A stretch of 64,000 bases of DNA from positions 992,001 to 1,056,000 of the forward strand of contig NZ_JACBZL010000001.1 of assembly GCF_013408445.1 (NCBI RefSeq), given 5' to 3'. The first letter of the stretch is position 1; each line of letters starts with the position of its first letter. This document shows, one piece after another, positions 16,599 through 25,933 of the stretch. The DNA is from Corynebacterium tuberculostearicum (GTDB lineage Bacteria > Actinomycetota > Actinomycetes > Mycobacteriales > Mycobacteriaceae). The notes beneath the pieces were generated by a model. It did no database searches, had not been told where the DNA came from, and worked only from the letters and a program-made list of their open reading frames with translations. A program made the translations under genes and the position numbers.

Positions 16599-19500
16599 CT
16601 AAGAATGCTCGAAGGATTCCTCCTCGCCCCAGAAGACCTCATCTACAACCTTCCGGGCATGGCGGGTAAGTTTCAGATAGTTTTCTAAAAACTCTTGGTT
16701 CTCCTCCGGCGGCCAGCCGGCGGCACCGGCTACCTGGGCCAGCTGCGGGCCGGGCCCGGGCAACTGGTCGACGCGCTTGCCGCGCACGAGCACCAATGCA
16801 TTGCGGGCGTCGGTAGCCATAAGCCAGGCCTCGCGCAGATCCGAGACTTGCTCGGCAGACAAGATTGCGTTCTCCTCTAAGGCATCGAGCACGCGCAGTG
16901 TGGACGGATCGTGCAGTTGGGCATACTCGTGGGCATGCATCATGGTCAGGAGCTGCACAGTCCATTCAATATCTGAGAGCGCACCGCGCCCCAACTTGGT
17001 ATGAGTATTACGGTCCGCACCGCGCGGCAGACGCTCATTGTCCACGCGCGCCTTCATGCGCCGGATATCGCGAATGGTCGAGGCGCTCGCGCCGCCTTCT
17101 GGGTAGCGGAAGCTATCGACCATGGATATAAATCGCTCGCCTACTTCCCTATCGCCAGCCACGAAGGCCGCGCGCAACAAAGCCTGCAGCTCCCACGACT
17201 CGCCCCACTCGCGGTAGTAGCGCTCATAGGAGGAGATGGTGCGTGCCACCGCACCAGAACGGCCCTCCGGGCGCAGGCCCAAATCGACGTCCAGTGGTGG
17301 GTCGCCTGAAGGCTTAGACAGGCGGCGCCGAAGCTTATCGACGATCCCGATGGCCCACTTCACGGCCTCCCCTTCCGCACCAGAGTCATCGGCCGGTTCG
17401 CTGGGTTCTGCCACCACAAGCACATCCGCATCTGAGCCAAATCCCAGCTCCATGCCTCCCAAGCGGCCCATGCCAATGACGGCGATGCGCGCTGGCGGCT
17501 CTGCATCTTCGTTGGCAAGGCGCCACGCGCGCACCTCGGCGCGAAGTGCAGCCTCAAGGACGGCATCCCAAATTGTGGATAGCTCATGACATACCTGCTT
17601 GACCGGCATGAAGCCCAGCAAATCCGCACTGGCGATGCGGGCCAGCTCCACTCGGCGCAACGAGCGCGCCACCGCCACCGCTTTATCCGGGTCGGCGTGG
17701 CGCTTGCTGGAATTAACTAGCGCCTTGGAAACCTGTTCGGGCTTGGTTTCTAGCAATTTGGGGCCAGTGGCGCCGTCGGAAAGCTGCTTGACCGAATCCG
17801 GTGCGCTAATAATCAGATCAGAGGTAAACGGCGAGGTACCCAGGATATGCATGAGCCGCTGGCCCACAATTCCTTCATCGCGCAGCATGCGCAAGAACCA
17901 CGACCTATCGTTCGCGGCCTCCGAGAGCTTGCGATAATTCAACAGGCCCATATCGGGGTCTGCGGTATCAGCCAGCCATTCCATCAAGGTTGGCAGCAAA
18001 ATCGCTTGGATGCGTGCCTTGCGCGAGGTTCCCGCCGCCAAGGAGGTCAGGTGCTCGAATGCGCGCTCGGGGTGGTTATAGCCCAACGCGGCCAGCTGCA
18101 GCTTGGCGGCCTCCGGCGAAAGCTTGAGCTCATCGGCGGACATGGTGACCACGGAATTAAGCAGCGGCCGGTAGAACAGGCGCGAGTGCAGCTCGGAGAT
18201 CCGCAGGCGGATACGGCGCAGGTGCGACAGCATGCGCTCGGCCGCCGACTTGGTGCCCTGTGGATAAAAGCCGGCGATGCGCGCCAGCCATTTCATTCCC
18301 TCTTCATCGTCCTTTTCCGGCAGCGTGTGCGTGCGGCGGAAGCGCTCTAATTGCAGGCGGTGCTCGAGCAGGCGCAGAAACTCATAGGCTTCAATGAGCT
18401 GGGTGCCGTCCTCGCGGCCGACGTACCCCGCTGAAATCAGCGCCTCCAGCGCCTCCACCGTGGAAAGCGCGCGCAGCGTCTCATCGGAGCGACCATGGAC
18501 CAACTGCAGGAGCTGGACAGCAAATTCGATATCGCGCAGGCCGCCCACGCCCAACTTGAGCTCGCGGTGCTTGAGCTCCTCGGGAACATTGGCCAGCACG
18601 CGGCGGCGCATGGCCTGTACGTCCTCAACAAAGGACTCGCGCTGCGACGCCGTCCACACCATCGGTCGGATCTGGTCCAAATAGTCCTGGCCTAGCGGGA
18701 GGTAGCCGGTCATAGCGCGCGCTTTAAGGAGCGCCTGGAATTCCCACGTCTCCGCCCACCGCTTGTAGTAGGCCACGTGAGATTCCAAGGTGCGCACCAA
18801 TGCGCCTGACTTTCCCTCGGGGCGCAGGTTCGCATCCACCTCGAAGAAGGTGGTGGATCCAATGCGATTAAACTCCGCCGCCAGCCGCGTGGCTCGAGGG
18901 GTTGCCTCGCTGCCGACGAAGATGACGTCCACATCGGAAATATAGTTCAGCTCGCCTGCGCCGCACTTGCCCATCGCCATGACAGCCAGCTGTGCATCCA
19001 AGGGGGCATCGCCGTAAATGGTGCGCACGGCACAGGCAAGGGAGGCGGTCAAGGCGGCGTCGGCAAGCGCGGTGGTCAGCGCCGTAATCTGGCGAAATCC
19101 TACCTCCGGCTGCAGCTTGGTCTGGCCCTTGCGTGAATGGAAGGTACCCGCCACATCGCAGGCGGCAATGCGCATCATCAAAGTGCGGTACGTCGTGCGC
19201 AGCGCCTGCTTATGCTCCCCCTCGCCGGCGCGGTAGGTGCCCGGCGCGCTCAAGTCTTTGCGCGCCGGATCGGGACGGTCAATGTCCTCCGCAAAGTCCG
19301 CGGGCTCGGCATCGACGGCACCGAGCAGGCTTTGCAGCATCTCTTCAGACTGTGGAAGAGGTTTTTCTAGTTCTCGCCACAGCTCAGGGTGCGCCGCGAG
19401 GTGATCGCCAAAGGCAGTCGACGCACCCAGTAGTGCGAAGAGGCGCACGCGCAGAGTTTCATTGGAACGCACGGCATCATCGAGCTCAGGGGCTTGTTCA

Positions 19501-19670
19501 TAGATGCGGATCAGGTTATTGAGAGCCAGGTCAGGGTCGCCCACGGCAGCGAGGGTCCACAACAGATCCACCGATTCCGGATTCTTCCACCCCAGCTGCT
19601 CAATATCCTGGGCAGCATGCGGGCGAGTAAGGCCTAGTGTGGCCGGTGAAGGCACAGCAGCAGGACGCAT
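16599..19670 (-). CDS. glnE: Glutamine synthetase adenylyltransferase/deadenylase
   Basis: A 1023-residue bifunctional regulator that attaches or removes AMP at the tyrosine of GlnA in response to nitrogen state. Two nucleotidyltransferase domains are visible, with GELNYISDVDVIFVG in the N-terminal half and ELGFGSDADVLVVAEP in the C-terminal half; each carries the G-S/D-x-D core. The two DLGLRPEGRSGA/DANLRPEGKSGALVRT motifs confirm the family. It starts 7 bases after the glnA2 stop in one operon. The likely target is Tyr405 of GlnA at 5.85 kb. Confidence 0.96.
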   Translation of the reverse strand: MRPAAVPSPATLGLTRPHAAQDIEQLGWKNPESVDLLWTLAAVGDPDLALNNLIRIYEQAPELDDAVRSNETLRVRLFALLGASTAFGDHLAAHPELWRELEKPLPQSEEMLQSLLGAVDAEPADFAEDIDRPDPARKDLSAPGTYRAGEGEHKQALRTTYRTLMMRIAACDVAGTFHSRKGQTKLQPEVGFRQITALTTALADAALTASLACAVRTIYGDAPLDAQLAVMAMGKCGAGELNYISDVDVIFVGSEATPRATRLAAEFNRIGSTTFFEVDANLRPEGKSGALVRTLESHVAYYKRWAETWEFQALLKARAMTGYLPLGQDYLDQIRPMVWTASQRESFVEDVQAMRRRVLANVPEELKHRELKLGVGGLRDIEFAVQLLQLVHGRSDETLRALSTVEALEALISAGYVGREDGTQLIEAYEFLRLLEHRLQLERFRRTHTLPEKDDEEGMKWLARIAGFYPQGTKSAAERMLSHLRRIRLRISELHSRLFYRPLLNSVVTMSADELKLSPEAAKLQLAALGYNHPERAFEHLTSLAAGTSRKARIQAILLPTLMEWLADTADPDMGLLNYRKLSEAANDRSWFLRMLRDEGIVGQRLMHILGTSPFTSDLIISAPDSVKQLSDGATGPKLLETKPEQVSKALVNSSKRHADPDKAVAVARSLRRVELARIASADLLGFMPVKQVCHELSTIWDAVLEAALRAEVRAWRLANEDAEPPARIAVIGMGRLGGMELGFGSDADVLVVAEPSEPADDSGAEGEAVKWAIGIVDKLRRRLSKPSGDPPLDVDLGLRPEGRSGAVARTISSYERYYREWGESWELQALLRAAFVAGDREVGERFISMVDSFRYPEGGASASTIRDIRRMKARVDNERLPRGADRNTHTKLGRGALSDIEWTVQLLTMMHAHEYAQLHDPSTLRVLDALEENAILSAEQVSDLREAWLMATDARNALVLVRGKRVDQLPGPGPQLAQVAGAAGWPPEENQEFLENYLKLTRHARKVVDEVFWGEEESFEHS

Positions 19671-19677
19671 TTTTCTC

Positions 19678-21015
19678 CTAGAAGTTCAGGTTATTGCGCA
19701 GCTCAAAGGTGGTGATTTGGCTCTGATAGTGATGCCACTCATCCCACTTGGAGCGCAGGAAGAACTCAAAGACGTGCTCGCCCAGGACTTCTGCCATGAA
19801 CTCTGATTTTTCAAATTCTCGCAAGGCCTGATCCAAGCTGGTGGGTAGATCCTTATAGCCCATCGCGCGGCGCTCGCGACGAGTGAGCTGGTGGACATCG
19901 TCCTCGGCCGGATCATCGAGCTCGTAGCCCTCGCGGATGCCTCGCAGGCCAGCCGCCAATAGCACCGCATAACCCAGGTAGGGGTTCATCGAGGCATCAA
20001 TGGAACGGATTTCTACCCGGCGCGATTCTTCCTTGGTCAGCCGGTAGGTGGGAACGCGGACCAGCGCGGAGCGATTCGATACTCCCCAGGTGGCTGCGCC
20101 CGGCGCCTCGTTGCCGAACATCAGGCGCTTATAAGAATTGGTCCACTGATTCACAATCGCGGACATCTCCGTGGAGTGCTCCAGGATGCCGGCGATGAAC
20201 TGCCGGCCGGTCTGGGACAAAGAGAATTCATCGTCCGGATCGTGGAAGGCATTGGATTGGCCTTCAAAAAGGCTCAAGTGGGTGTGCATGCCTGAACCCG
20301 GCAGGTGCTCGAAGGGCTTAGGCATGAAGGTGGCGCGCACGTTGGAATTGGTGGCCACCTGCTTGATCACATGCCGGAAGGTCATGATGTTATCGGCCAT
20401 GGTGAGCACGTCCGCATGGCGCAGATCAATTTCTTGCTGGCCCGGCGCGGTTTCGTGGTGGCTAAACTCCGTGGCGATTCCCAGCGATTCCAGTGCTAGC
20501 ATTGCCTTCCTGCGGAACAGCGGGGCGGTATCGTGTGTTGCTTGGTCGAAGTAACCGCCGTTGTCCGTGGGCACCAAGTCGGTGAGTTCGCGGCCGCGCT
20601 CGAAAAGATAGAACTCGATTTCTGGTGAGGCCATGCAGGTAAATCCATCGTTGGCGGCCTCGGTTACCTGGCGGCGCAGGATATGGCGCGGGTCCACCAT
20701 GGAGGGCTGGCCGTCTGGCTGCGCGATATCGCAAAACATGCGGGCCGATTGCAGGTCCGGCTCGTCCATATCAAAGGGCAGAATCTGGAAGGTAGAGGGA
20801 TCTGGCAGCGCGATGGTGTCAGACTCAGAGATGCGAGAAAAGCCCTCTACGGAAGAACCATCAAAGCCAACACCTTCTTCAAAGGCCGATTCCAACTCGG
20901 ACGGGCTCATGACCACGGATTTGAGGGCGCCCAGAATATCCGTAAACCACAGGCGGATAAAGCGGATATCGCGTTCCTCAACGGTGCGCAAGACAAATTC
21001 GTGTTGGCTATTCAT
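19678..21015 (-). CDS. glnA2: Glutamine synthetase-like protein GlnA2
   Basis: A 445-residue second GSI-type enzyme. The N-terminal FTDILGALKSVVMSP, GFDGSSVEGFSRI, the ATP-site KPFEHLPGSGMHTHLSLFE and NRSALVRVPTYR are conserved. At the place where GlnA has the adenylylated Tyr in LYELPP, this protein reads DVHQLTRRERRAMG, so it is probably not regulated by GlnE in that way. GlnA2 is normally dispensable for glutamine supply in Corynebacterium. It is the first gene of the glnA2-glnE operon. Confidence 0.95.
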   Translation of the reverse strand: MNSQHEFVLRTVEERDIRFIRLWFTDILGALKSVVMSPSELESAFEEGVGFDGSSVEGFSRISESDTIALPDPSTFQILPFDMDEPDLQSARMFCDIAQPDGQPSMVDPRHILRRQVTEAANDGFTCMASPEIEFYLFERGRELTDLVPTDNGGYFDQATHDTAPLFRRKAMLALESLGIATEFSHHETAPGQQEIDLRHADVLTMADNIMTFRHVIKQVATNSNVRATFMPKPFEHLPGSGMHTHLSLFEGQSNAFHDPDDEFSLSQTGRQFIAGILEHSTEMSAIVNQWTNSYKRLMFGNEAPGAATWGVSNRSALVRVPTYRLTKEESRRVEIRSIDASMNPYLGYAVLLAAGLRGIREGYELDDPAEDDVHQLTRRERRAMGYKDLPTSLDQALREFEKSEFMAEVLGEHVFEFFLRSKWDEWHHYQSQITTFELRNNLNF

Positions 21016-21207
21016 GCTTTAGACCTTACCGGCTCTCCCCCGAGGGATGTGCAGTTCATGCGACAGTTTTTCCAGGGCGAAATGTGCAGGTCGCAAGAGT
21101 ATCCAGGGGGTGGCTAGCGGGGGCTTTTCCGGCAGGATCCAGCGTCAGCGCATGCTTTGCTAAGTGGGCAAGCGAACACACGTACACCTCTTAAAGGACG
21201 AAACTTT

Positions 21208-22266
21208 ATGACCACCCACTGCGATGACCTTTCTGCTCACGTAATCGAACGCCTCATCACCGCCGCACAACAAGGTTGGGCGCCGGCGGACCTAGAACAC
21301 GTCTTAGGTCCGCACGCCTACCCCATTATTTACCGTGCGAGCCCCCATGTACCGGCACGAATTACCTCCCCTGCGCTGCGCAAAGCATGGCTCCAGATGG
21401 CCCCTCCGCAGGAGAATTTCATTCCGCGCGATAAGCTGCGCGCCATTATTAAAGAGCTCATCCACTTGCCAAGGCTGCGCGATACGGAGCTTCTAGCCTC
21501 CGGCGAATCCTTGCGGGAGGATGGGCTTAGCGATAAGCAACGCAAAATCCGCGAAAAGGTGCTAGGCCTTTTGCGAAAAGCGGAATCTACCAGCTTTGAG
21601 GATGAGGCCGAGGTCCTCATCTCTAAGGCACAGTCCCTGCAGCAGAAGTATCGCATCGAGGATCTCCTTACCTCCGAGCTACCTGATCTTATTTCCCACC
21701 GCGTGCACATCCACCCGCCGTATATCAAGCACCAGGCTTCCCTGTTAAGCACTATCTCTGACGCCAATGGATGCACTACTCTCCTTATTCATGACAAGGG
21801 CTTGGCCTGCGTGATTGGCGCTCCTGCCGACGCCGCCCATTGCGCCGACCTCTTCGCCTCTCTTAACCGTCAATGCGATTGGTTCATGCGCAATGGTGAC
21901 GGCGCAGAAATTGCCCGCGCTACGGGCTCTACCGCCGCCTATCGCCGTAGTTTCCGGCTCTCTTATGCCGCCCGCATTGGTGAATTGCTCACTCAAGCAA
22001 ATGAGGATGGCATCGCAGATAACCTGCGGGAGTCGCAGTACTGCTCACACCATGCAGAGACTGTAGCCACCCAAACCCTTCCGGCACTGCAGGCGCGCAC
22101 CGATCATGCCATCGATACCCGCAATCGTCTCTTCCCCAACCTGACGGAAATGTCGCTTTCCATGAACAGCATGCACGGCATCAACGATGGCATTGCCGCT
22201 GCCGATAGATCTCACTTAGGCGGCGATTCTTCCGGAATCGGTCCGGTCCCCGAAATCACGCAGTAA
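21208..22266 (+). CDS. DUF2786 domain protein
   Basis: A 352-residue soluble protein. Residues of about 110-150 (QRKIREKVLGLLRKAES through SKAQSLQQKYRIEDLL) match the DUF2786 domain, a short helical module of unknown role found in proteins of phages and Actinobacteria. The start at 21208 has AAAGGACG at the right distance; the longer open frame to 21157 lacks a site. It is divergent from glnA2 and stands alone. Confidence 0.8.
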   Translation: MTTHCDDLSAHVIERLITAAQQGWAPADLEHVLGPHAYPIIYRASPHVPARITSPALRKAWLQMAPPQENFIPRDKLRAIIKELIHLPRLRDTELLASGESLREDGLSDKQRKIREKVLGLLRKAESTSFEDEAEVLISKAQSLQQKYRIEDLLTSELPDLISHRVHIHPPYIKHQASLLSTISDANGCTTLLIHDKGLACVIGAPADAAHCADLFASLNRQCDWFMRNGDGAEIARATGSTAAYRRSFRLSYAARIGELLTQANEDGIADNLRESQYCSHHAETVATQTLPALQARTDHAIDTRNRLFPNLTEMSLSMNSMHGINDGIAAADRSHLGGDSSGIGPVPEITQ

Positions 22267-22402
22267 TTCTGCCCTGCTCAAGGCCATTCTTCCTTCCCGT
22301 TCCCTGCTAGCGAACGGGGGCGAGGAGTGGCACCGCAGCGAATGCTTAACGGGTAAGATCACCGGTGAGATTTATTTGGTCTAGAAAGTAAAAGGTACGT
22401 GA

Positions 22403-24139
22403 ATGTCTACACAGTCTTTTCTCGAAGTTGAAGCGAAATTCTCCGTAGCCGAGTCCACTCAGCTCCCTGAACTGACCCGCCTCGAGGGAGTTGACCACGT
22501 TGCAGACACGCGCCACCACGCGCTTTCTGCCATCTACTACGACACCGAAGACCTCCGCCTCACCCACGCAAAGGTCACCCTCCGCCGCCGTACCGGTGGC
22601 AATGATGATGGCTGGCATATCAAGATTCCTAGCGAGGCTGGCCGCACCGAAATCCATGCCGAGCTGGGTGAACCTGTCGATGGCCGCTACGAAGTACCGG
22701 AGGAGCTTCTCCACCAGGTTCGCTCCATTATCCGCCACAACGAACTCACCCCGATTGCGCAGGTAGACAACAAGCGCACCGAGATGGTCCTAGCGGATGC
22801 CGACAATAAGCCGGTAGCAGAATTCTGCGATGACCACGTCACCGCCTTTTCCTTCCTTCCAGGTGGCCAGCAACAGTCGTGGCGCGAGTGGGAAGTAGAG
22901 CTCGCTGGTGAGCTTCCTGGCACTGAGGAAGGTACGCAATTCATTCGCCGTGCCACTTCCCTGCTTATCGGTGCCGGTGCGCGCGTTTCTTCCTCCCCAT
23001 CCAAGCTGAAGTCTGCTTTGGGCGATTCCTACACCAATGCCCCGCTGCCTCCAGCCCTGGTATCGCCGGATGTGGACCCAGACTCCCCTGCCGCGGCCGT
23101 CATCACCGCGCTGCAAGCCAACCGCGACAAGCTAGTTGATTATGATCCTCGCGTGCGCCGCGATGAGTGGGACTCGGTTCACCAGATGCGTGTTGCCACC
23201 CGCGAACTGCGCAGCCACCTGCAGACCTTCCATGGCATCGTTGTCGGCCCAGAAATCGACAAGATTGAAGCCGATCTCAAGGAACTTGCCGGCATCTTGG
23301 GCGTTGCTCGCGATGCGGAAGTTGTGGAAGAGCGCTGGCAGAAGCTGCTGGAGTCCGAAGATTCTGACACCTTGGATGACTCCACCCGCGAGCACATTGC
23401 GCAGGATATGGGCAACGCCTACCGCCGCGCGCACCGCCGCGTTATCGCAGCTCTTGATTCCGAGCGCTACCTTGAGCTGCTGGAGTCTCTTGATCGCCTG
23501 CTCGCAGACCCGCCAACGGCCGATAAGCAACAGGATTCCGCCCCAGCAGCAAGCGAGGCGGAGCAGCCGGAGGAGCAGTCCCCTGCGGAAGAGGACGCCG
23601 CTGCTCCTACCGAATCCAGCGAGGACAGCGCACCTGCTGCAGACAAGGCCGAAAAGAAGCCAGAGAAAAAGAAGTCCAAGGACAAGTCCGCCGACATGGA
23701 CACCGTGATGGCGCAGCACCTTGAAAAGGCCTATAACAAGCTGGTCAAGCGCCATAAAAAGGCCGTGGAGAACTGGGATAACCAGGAACTGTCCCTGCAC
23801 GAGCGCGAGGATTATTTCCACGATATGCGCAAGGCAGCAAAGAAGCTGCGCTATGCGGCTGAAGCAGCTGGTTCTGCCACCAGCCTCAAGACCAAGCGCC
23901 TCTACAAGGCCTGCAAGCAGATGCAGTCGGTGCTCGGTGACTTCCAGGATTCCGTGACCTCGCGCGATAAGCTGCTCGAGTTGGCAGAGTCCGCTCGCCG
24001 TCGTGGGGAGAATACCTTTGGCTATGGCCTGCTCTACCAGCGCGAGCGAACCATTGGCCTAAAGGCTCTCGATGATTACGCCGAGTCTTTCAAAGACATC
24101 AAGGCCGCGTTTAAGCCGCTGCGCAAGAAACTAAAGTAG
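22403..24139 (+). CDS. CYTH-CHAD domain protein
   Basis: A 578-residue protein. The N-terminal CYTH (triphosphate tunnel) domain shows the ExExK signature in FLEVEAKFSV and covers about residues 1-200. The C-terminal CHAD domain, rich in His and basic residues (VHQMRVATRELRSHLQ; YFHDMRKAAKKLRYAAE), covers about 230-570. CHAD domains bind inorganic polyphosphate and CYTH enzymes hydrolyse triphosphates, so a role in polyphosphate metabolism is likely. The CHAD domain is split by a long low-complexity insert of about 60 residues rich in Glu, Ala, Pro and then Lys. Confidence 0.9.
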   Translation: MSTQSFLEVEAKFSVAESTQLPELTRLEGVDHVADTRHHALSAIYYDTEDLRLTHAKVTLRRRTGGNDDGWHIKIPSEAGRTEIHAELGEPVDGRYEVPEELLHQVRSIIRHNELTPIAQVDNKRTEMVLADADNKPVAEFCDDHVTAFSFLPGGQQQSWREWEVELAGELPGTEEGTQFIRRATSLLIGAGARVSSSPSKLKSALGDSYTNAPLPPALVSPDVDPDSPAAAVITALQANRDKLVDYDPRVRRDEWDSVHQMRVATRELRSHLQTFHGIVVGPEIDKIEADLKELAGILGVARDAEVVEERWQKLLESEDSDTLDDSTREHIAQDMGNAYRRAHRRVIAALDSERYLELLESLDRLLADPPTADKQQDSAPAASEAEQPEEQSPAEEDAAAPTESSEDSAPAADKAEKKPEKKKSKDKSADMDTVMAQHLEKAYNKLVKRHKKAVENWDNQELSLHEREDYFHDMRKAAKKLRYAAEAAGSATSLKTKRLYKACKQMQSVLGDFQDSVTSRDKLLELAESARRRGENTFGYGLLYQRERTIGLKALDDYAESFKDIKAAFKPLRKKLK

Positions 24140-24198
24140 CCGCGCTTCCCGGGCAGGTGCTGGGAAACACGGCTTAGAAAGAGTTGGCTGGGAGTTAT

Positions 24199-24387
24199 TT
24201 ACTTCCAGTCATCTTCTTCGTCTGCGGCATCTGCCGCTTCATTGCGGGCTTGGGCGATTTCGATGGCGTTTTCTGCCTCTTCGCGGGTGTCATACGGGCC
24301 CATCCGATTTTCCCAGCCAGAGGTCTTGCCTTGGCTAACTTCCTTAGTGGTGGGATCAAAGAACCACTTCTGGTCTGCATCGCTCAT
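24199..24387 (-). CDS. Small SPOR-like/methionine-aminopeptidase-adjacent type protein
   Basis: A 62-residue protein reading MSDADQKWFFDPTTKEVSQG followed by a DTREEAENAIEIAQARN segment and an acidic tail. It resembles the short actinobacterial proteins with a WF(Y)xxTxGxVExG...GPYxTxxEAxxA pattern, often labelled SPOR-like. Function is unknown; it is likely soluble. It is convergent with the CYTH/CHAD gene. Confidence 0.7.
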   Translation of the reverse strand: MSDADQKWFFDPTTKEVSQGKTSGWENRMGPYDTREEAENAIEIAQARNEAADAADEEDDWK

Positions 24388-24646
24388 GAAACTATCCTCT
24401 CAGTCGTAGCACCAGCGGCACCGGCTAAGTGCCGCCGCTGATATGGTTTGTGCCCACACTACCCACGCTGTCTCATCGATGCCCGCTAGAATGTGGGGCA
24501 GCACAATTCTTTTATACGATTCCATGTCGTATTCCCCGCCACCGCGCGAATAGGTGGCGGGCGTTCGTTGCTTTAAACGCGCCACCGCGTGCGCAGGGCA
24601 ACGAAGACTACTGGTCCCAGAACCTGGAAAAGGAGCTTTAGCACCC

Positions 24647-25921
24647 ATGCCACTGTGGTCAACGCCTGCAGAGCCCGTAGCCGAGCGCGCCGCCCGAGCA
24701 CATACCGAACTGACAGGCAGCGCTCCAACGCATACCGCCAGCGCGCCGGCAACGTGGTCCCTTATTGGTGAACATATTGACCACTTCGGCGGCATTGTCG
24801 CCATGTGTGTGGGAAAGTTGCGCGCTGCAGCGGCGGTAGGCCCGCGCACCGACGGCGTGGTGGCCGTCCATTTCCACCCAGCTCAGGGCGAGACTGCTCA
24901 TGACTCGATTAGCTTGCAGGCGCTTGCAGAGCTGGCAACGGCGCAACAGCCCACCACGGATGCGGAAGGCCAGCCTGTTATTCCGCCGGCACCACAAGGT
25001 GGGTTGGCGGCCCGCGCGGGTGGCATTGTCCACACGATGATTAATCGTCAGTTGCTCTCCCGAGAGACGGCGGGTGCGGATATCACCATTGCCACGGATA
25101 TTCCGGAGGGCGCGGGTGTGGGCGCGGATGCCGCTGCGGACGTCGCGGTGGCGCTCGCGCTCATGGGCGCGGATGCGGACCTCGATGCGCCGTTGAGGGC
25201 CCGGGTGGCGGATGTCTGCACCCAGGCCGTTTCGACCTTCGCAACGCGGCCGCCACTGCGCGCACGGCACAGCGCTGCGCTGCGCAGCACGGGTGAGGGC
25301 GTGTGCATCATGGACTACGCCGATGGTTCTGTCACCCACGCCCCGCACGTGGTGGGCCGCGAGATGTCCGCCTTTGCGGTAGCGGTGCCCGAAGATTTTT
25401 CCGCGCAAGAGGAAAAGGCCATCGCCGATATCCGCCAGCGCCAGCGCTTTATCGATGATGCGTGCCACTCCTTTGGCACCGATTCGCTGCGCCTGCTTCC
25501 CGACGCCCAACAGCGCGTCCTCGACTGGCTCAAGGCCGTGCACAAGGTCTACGGCGAGGAAGGCCGCCCGAGCATCAGCGCCGCCACGGAGTGGATGGCC
25601 TTTTATGAGGAAGAAACTGAGCGCGTAGAAAAGTTTGCGCGCTGCCTGCGCTCGCACCGCGGCGCGGAGCTCTTCCCTATCCTGTTGCAGTCGCAGTCTT
25701 CCTTGGCCAATATCTACGGCTTGGATTCGGCAGAAAAACTCGCCGAATTGGTCACGGTTCGCGGTGCCGTAGCGGGTCGCTCGGCGCATGCCGGTACCTC
25801 CAACGCGGTCATCGCTTATGTTCCGGCGAAAAGCGCGCACAATTTCGCAGCCGACTTGGCGGAAGACGGCCTTCTTGTAGTTGAGCTGCAGCCAGGCGAG
25901 GCCGCCCGCGGCGAAGGTTAG
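24647..25921 (+). CDS. Divergent galactokinase-like GHMP kinase
   Basis: A 424-residue GHMP-family sugar kinase. Motif 1 is intact (WSLIGEHIDHFGG, near residue 40) and the catalytic-loop aspartate is present in GVCIMDYADGS. The ATP-binding glycine-rich motif is unusual: IPEGAGVGADAAADVA, without the serine pair seen in standard galactokinases, and the C-terminal glycine-rich motif reads GAVAGRSAHAGTSNAV in place of GGGFGG. It may therefore have changed substrate or lost activity. The start at 24647 has AAAAGGAGC upstream. No galE or galT lies beside it. Confidence 0.7.
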   Translation: MPLWSTPAEPVAERAARAHTELTGSAPTHTASAPATWSLIGEHIDHFGGIVAMCVGKLRAAAAVGPRTDGVVAVHFHPAQGETAHDSISLQALAELATAQQPTTDAEGQPVIPPAPQGGLAARAGGIVHTMINRQLLSRETAGADITIATDIPEGAGVGADAAADVAVALALMGADADLDAPLRARVADVCTQAVSTFATRPPLRARHSAALRSTGEGVCIMDYADGSVTHAPHVVGREMSAFAVAVPEDFSAQEEKAIADIRQRQRFIDDACHSFGTDSLRLLPDAQQRVLDWLKAVHKVYGEEGRPSISAATEWMAFYEEETERVEKFARCLRSHRGAELFPILLQSQSSLANIYGLDSAEKLAELVTVRGAVAGRSAHAGTSNAVIAYVPAKSAHNFAADLAEDGLLVVELQPGEAARGEG

Positions 25922-25933
25922 GAGCCTTGCCGG

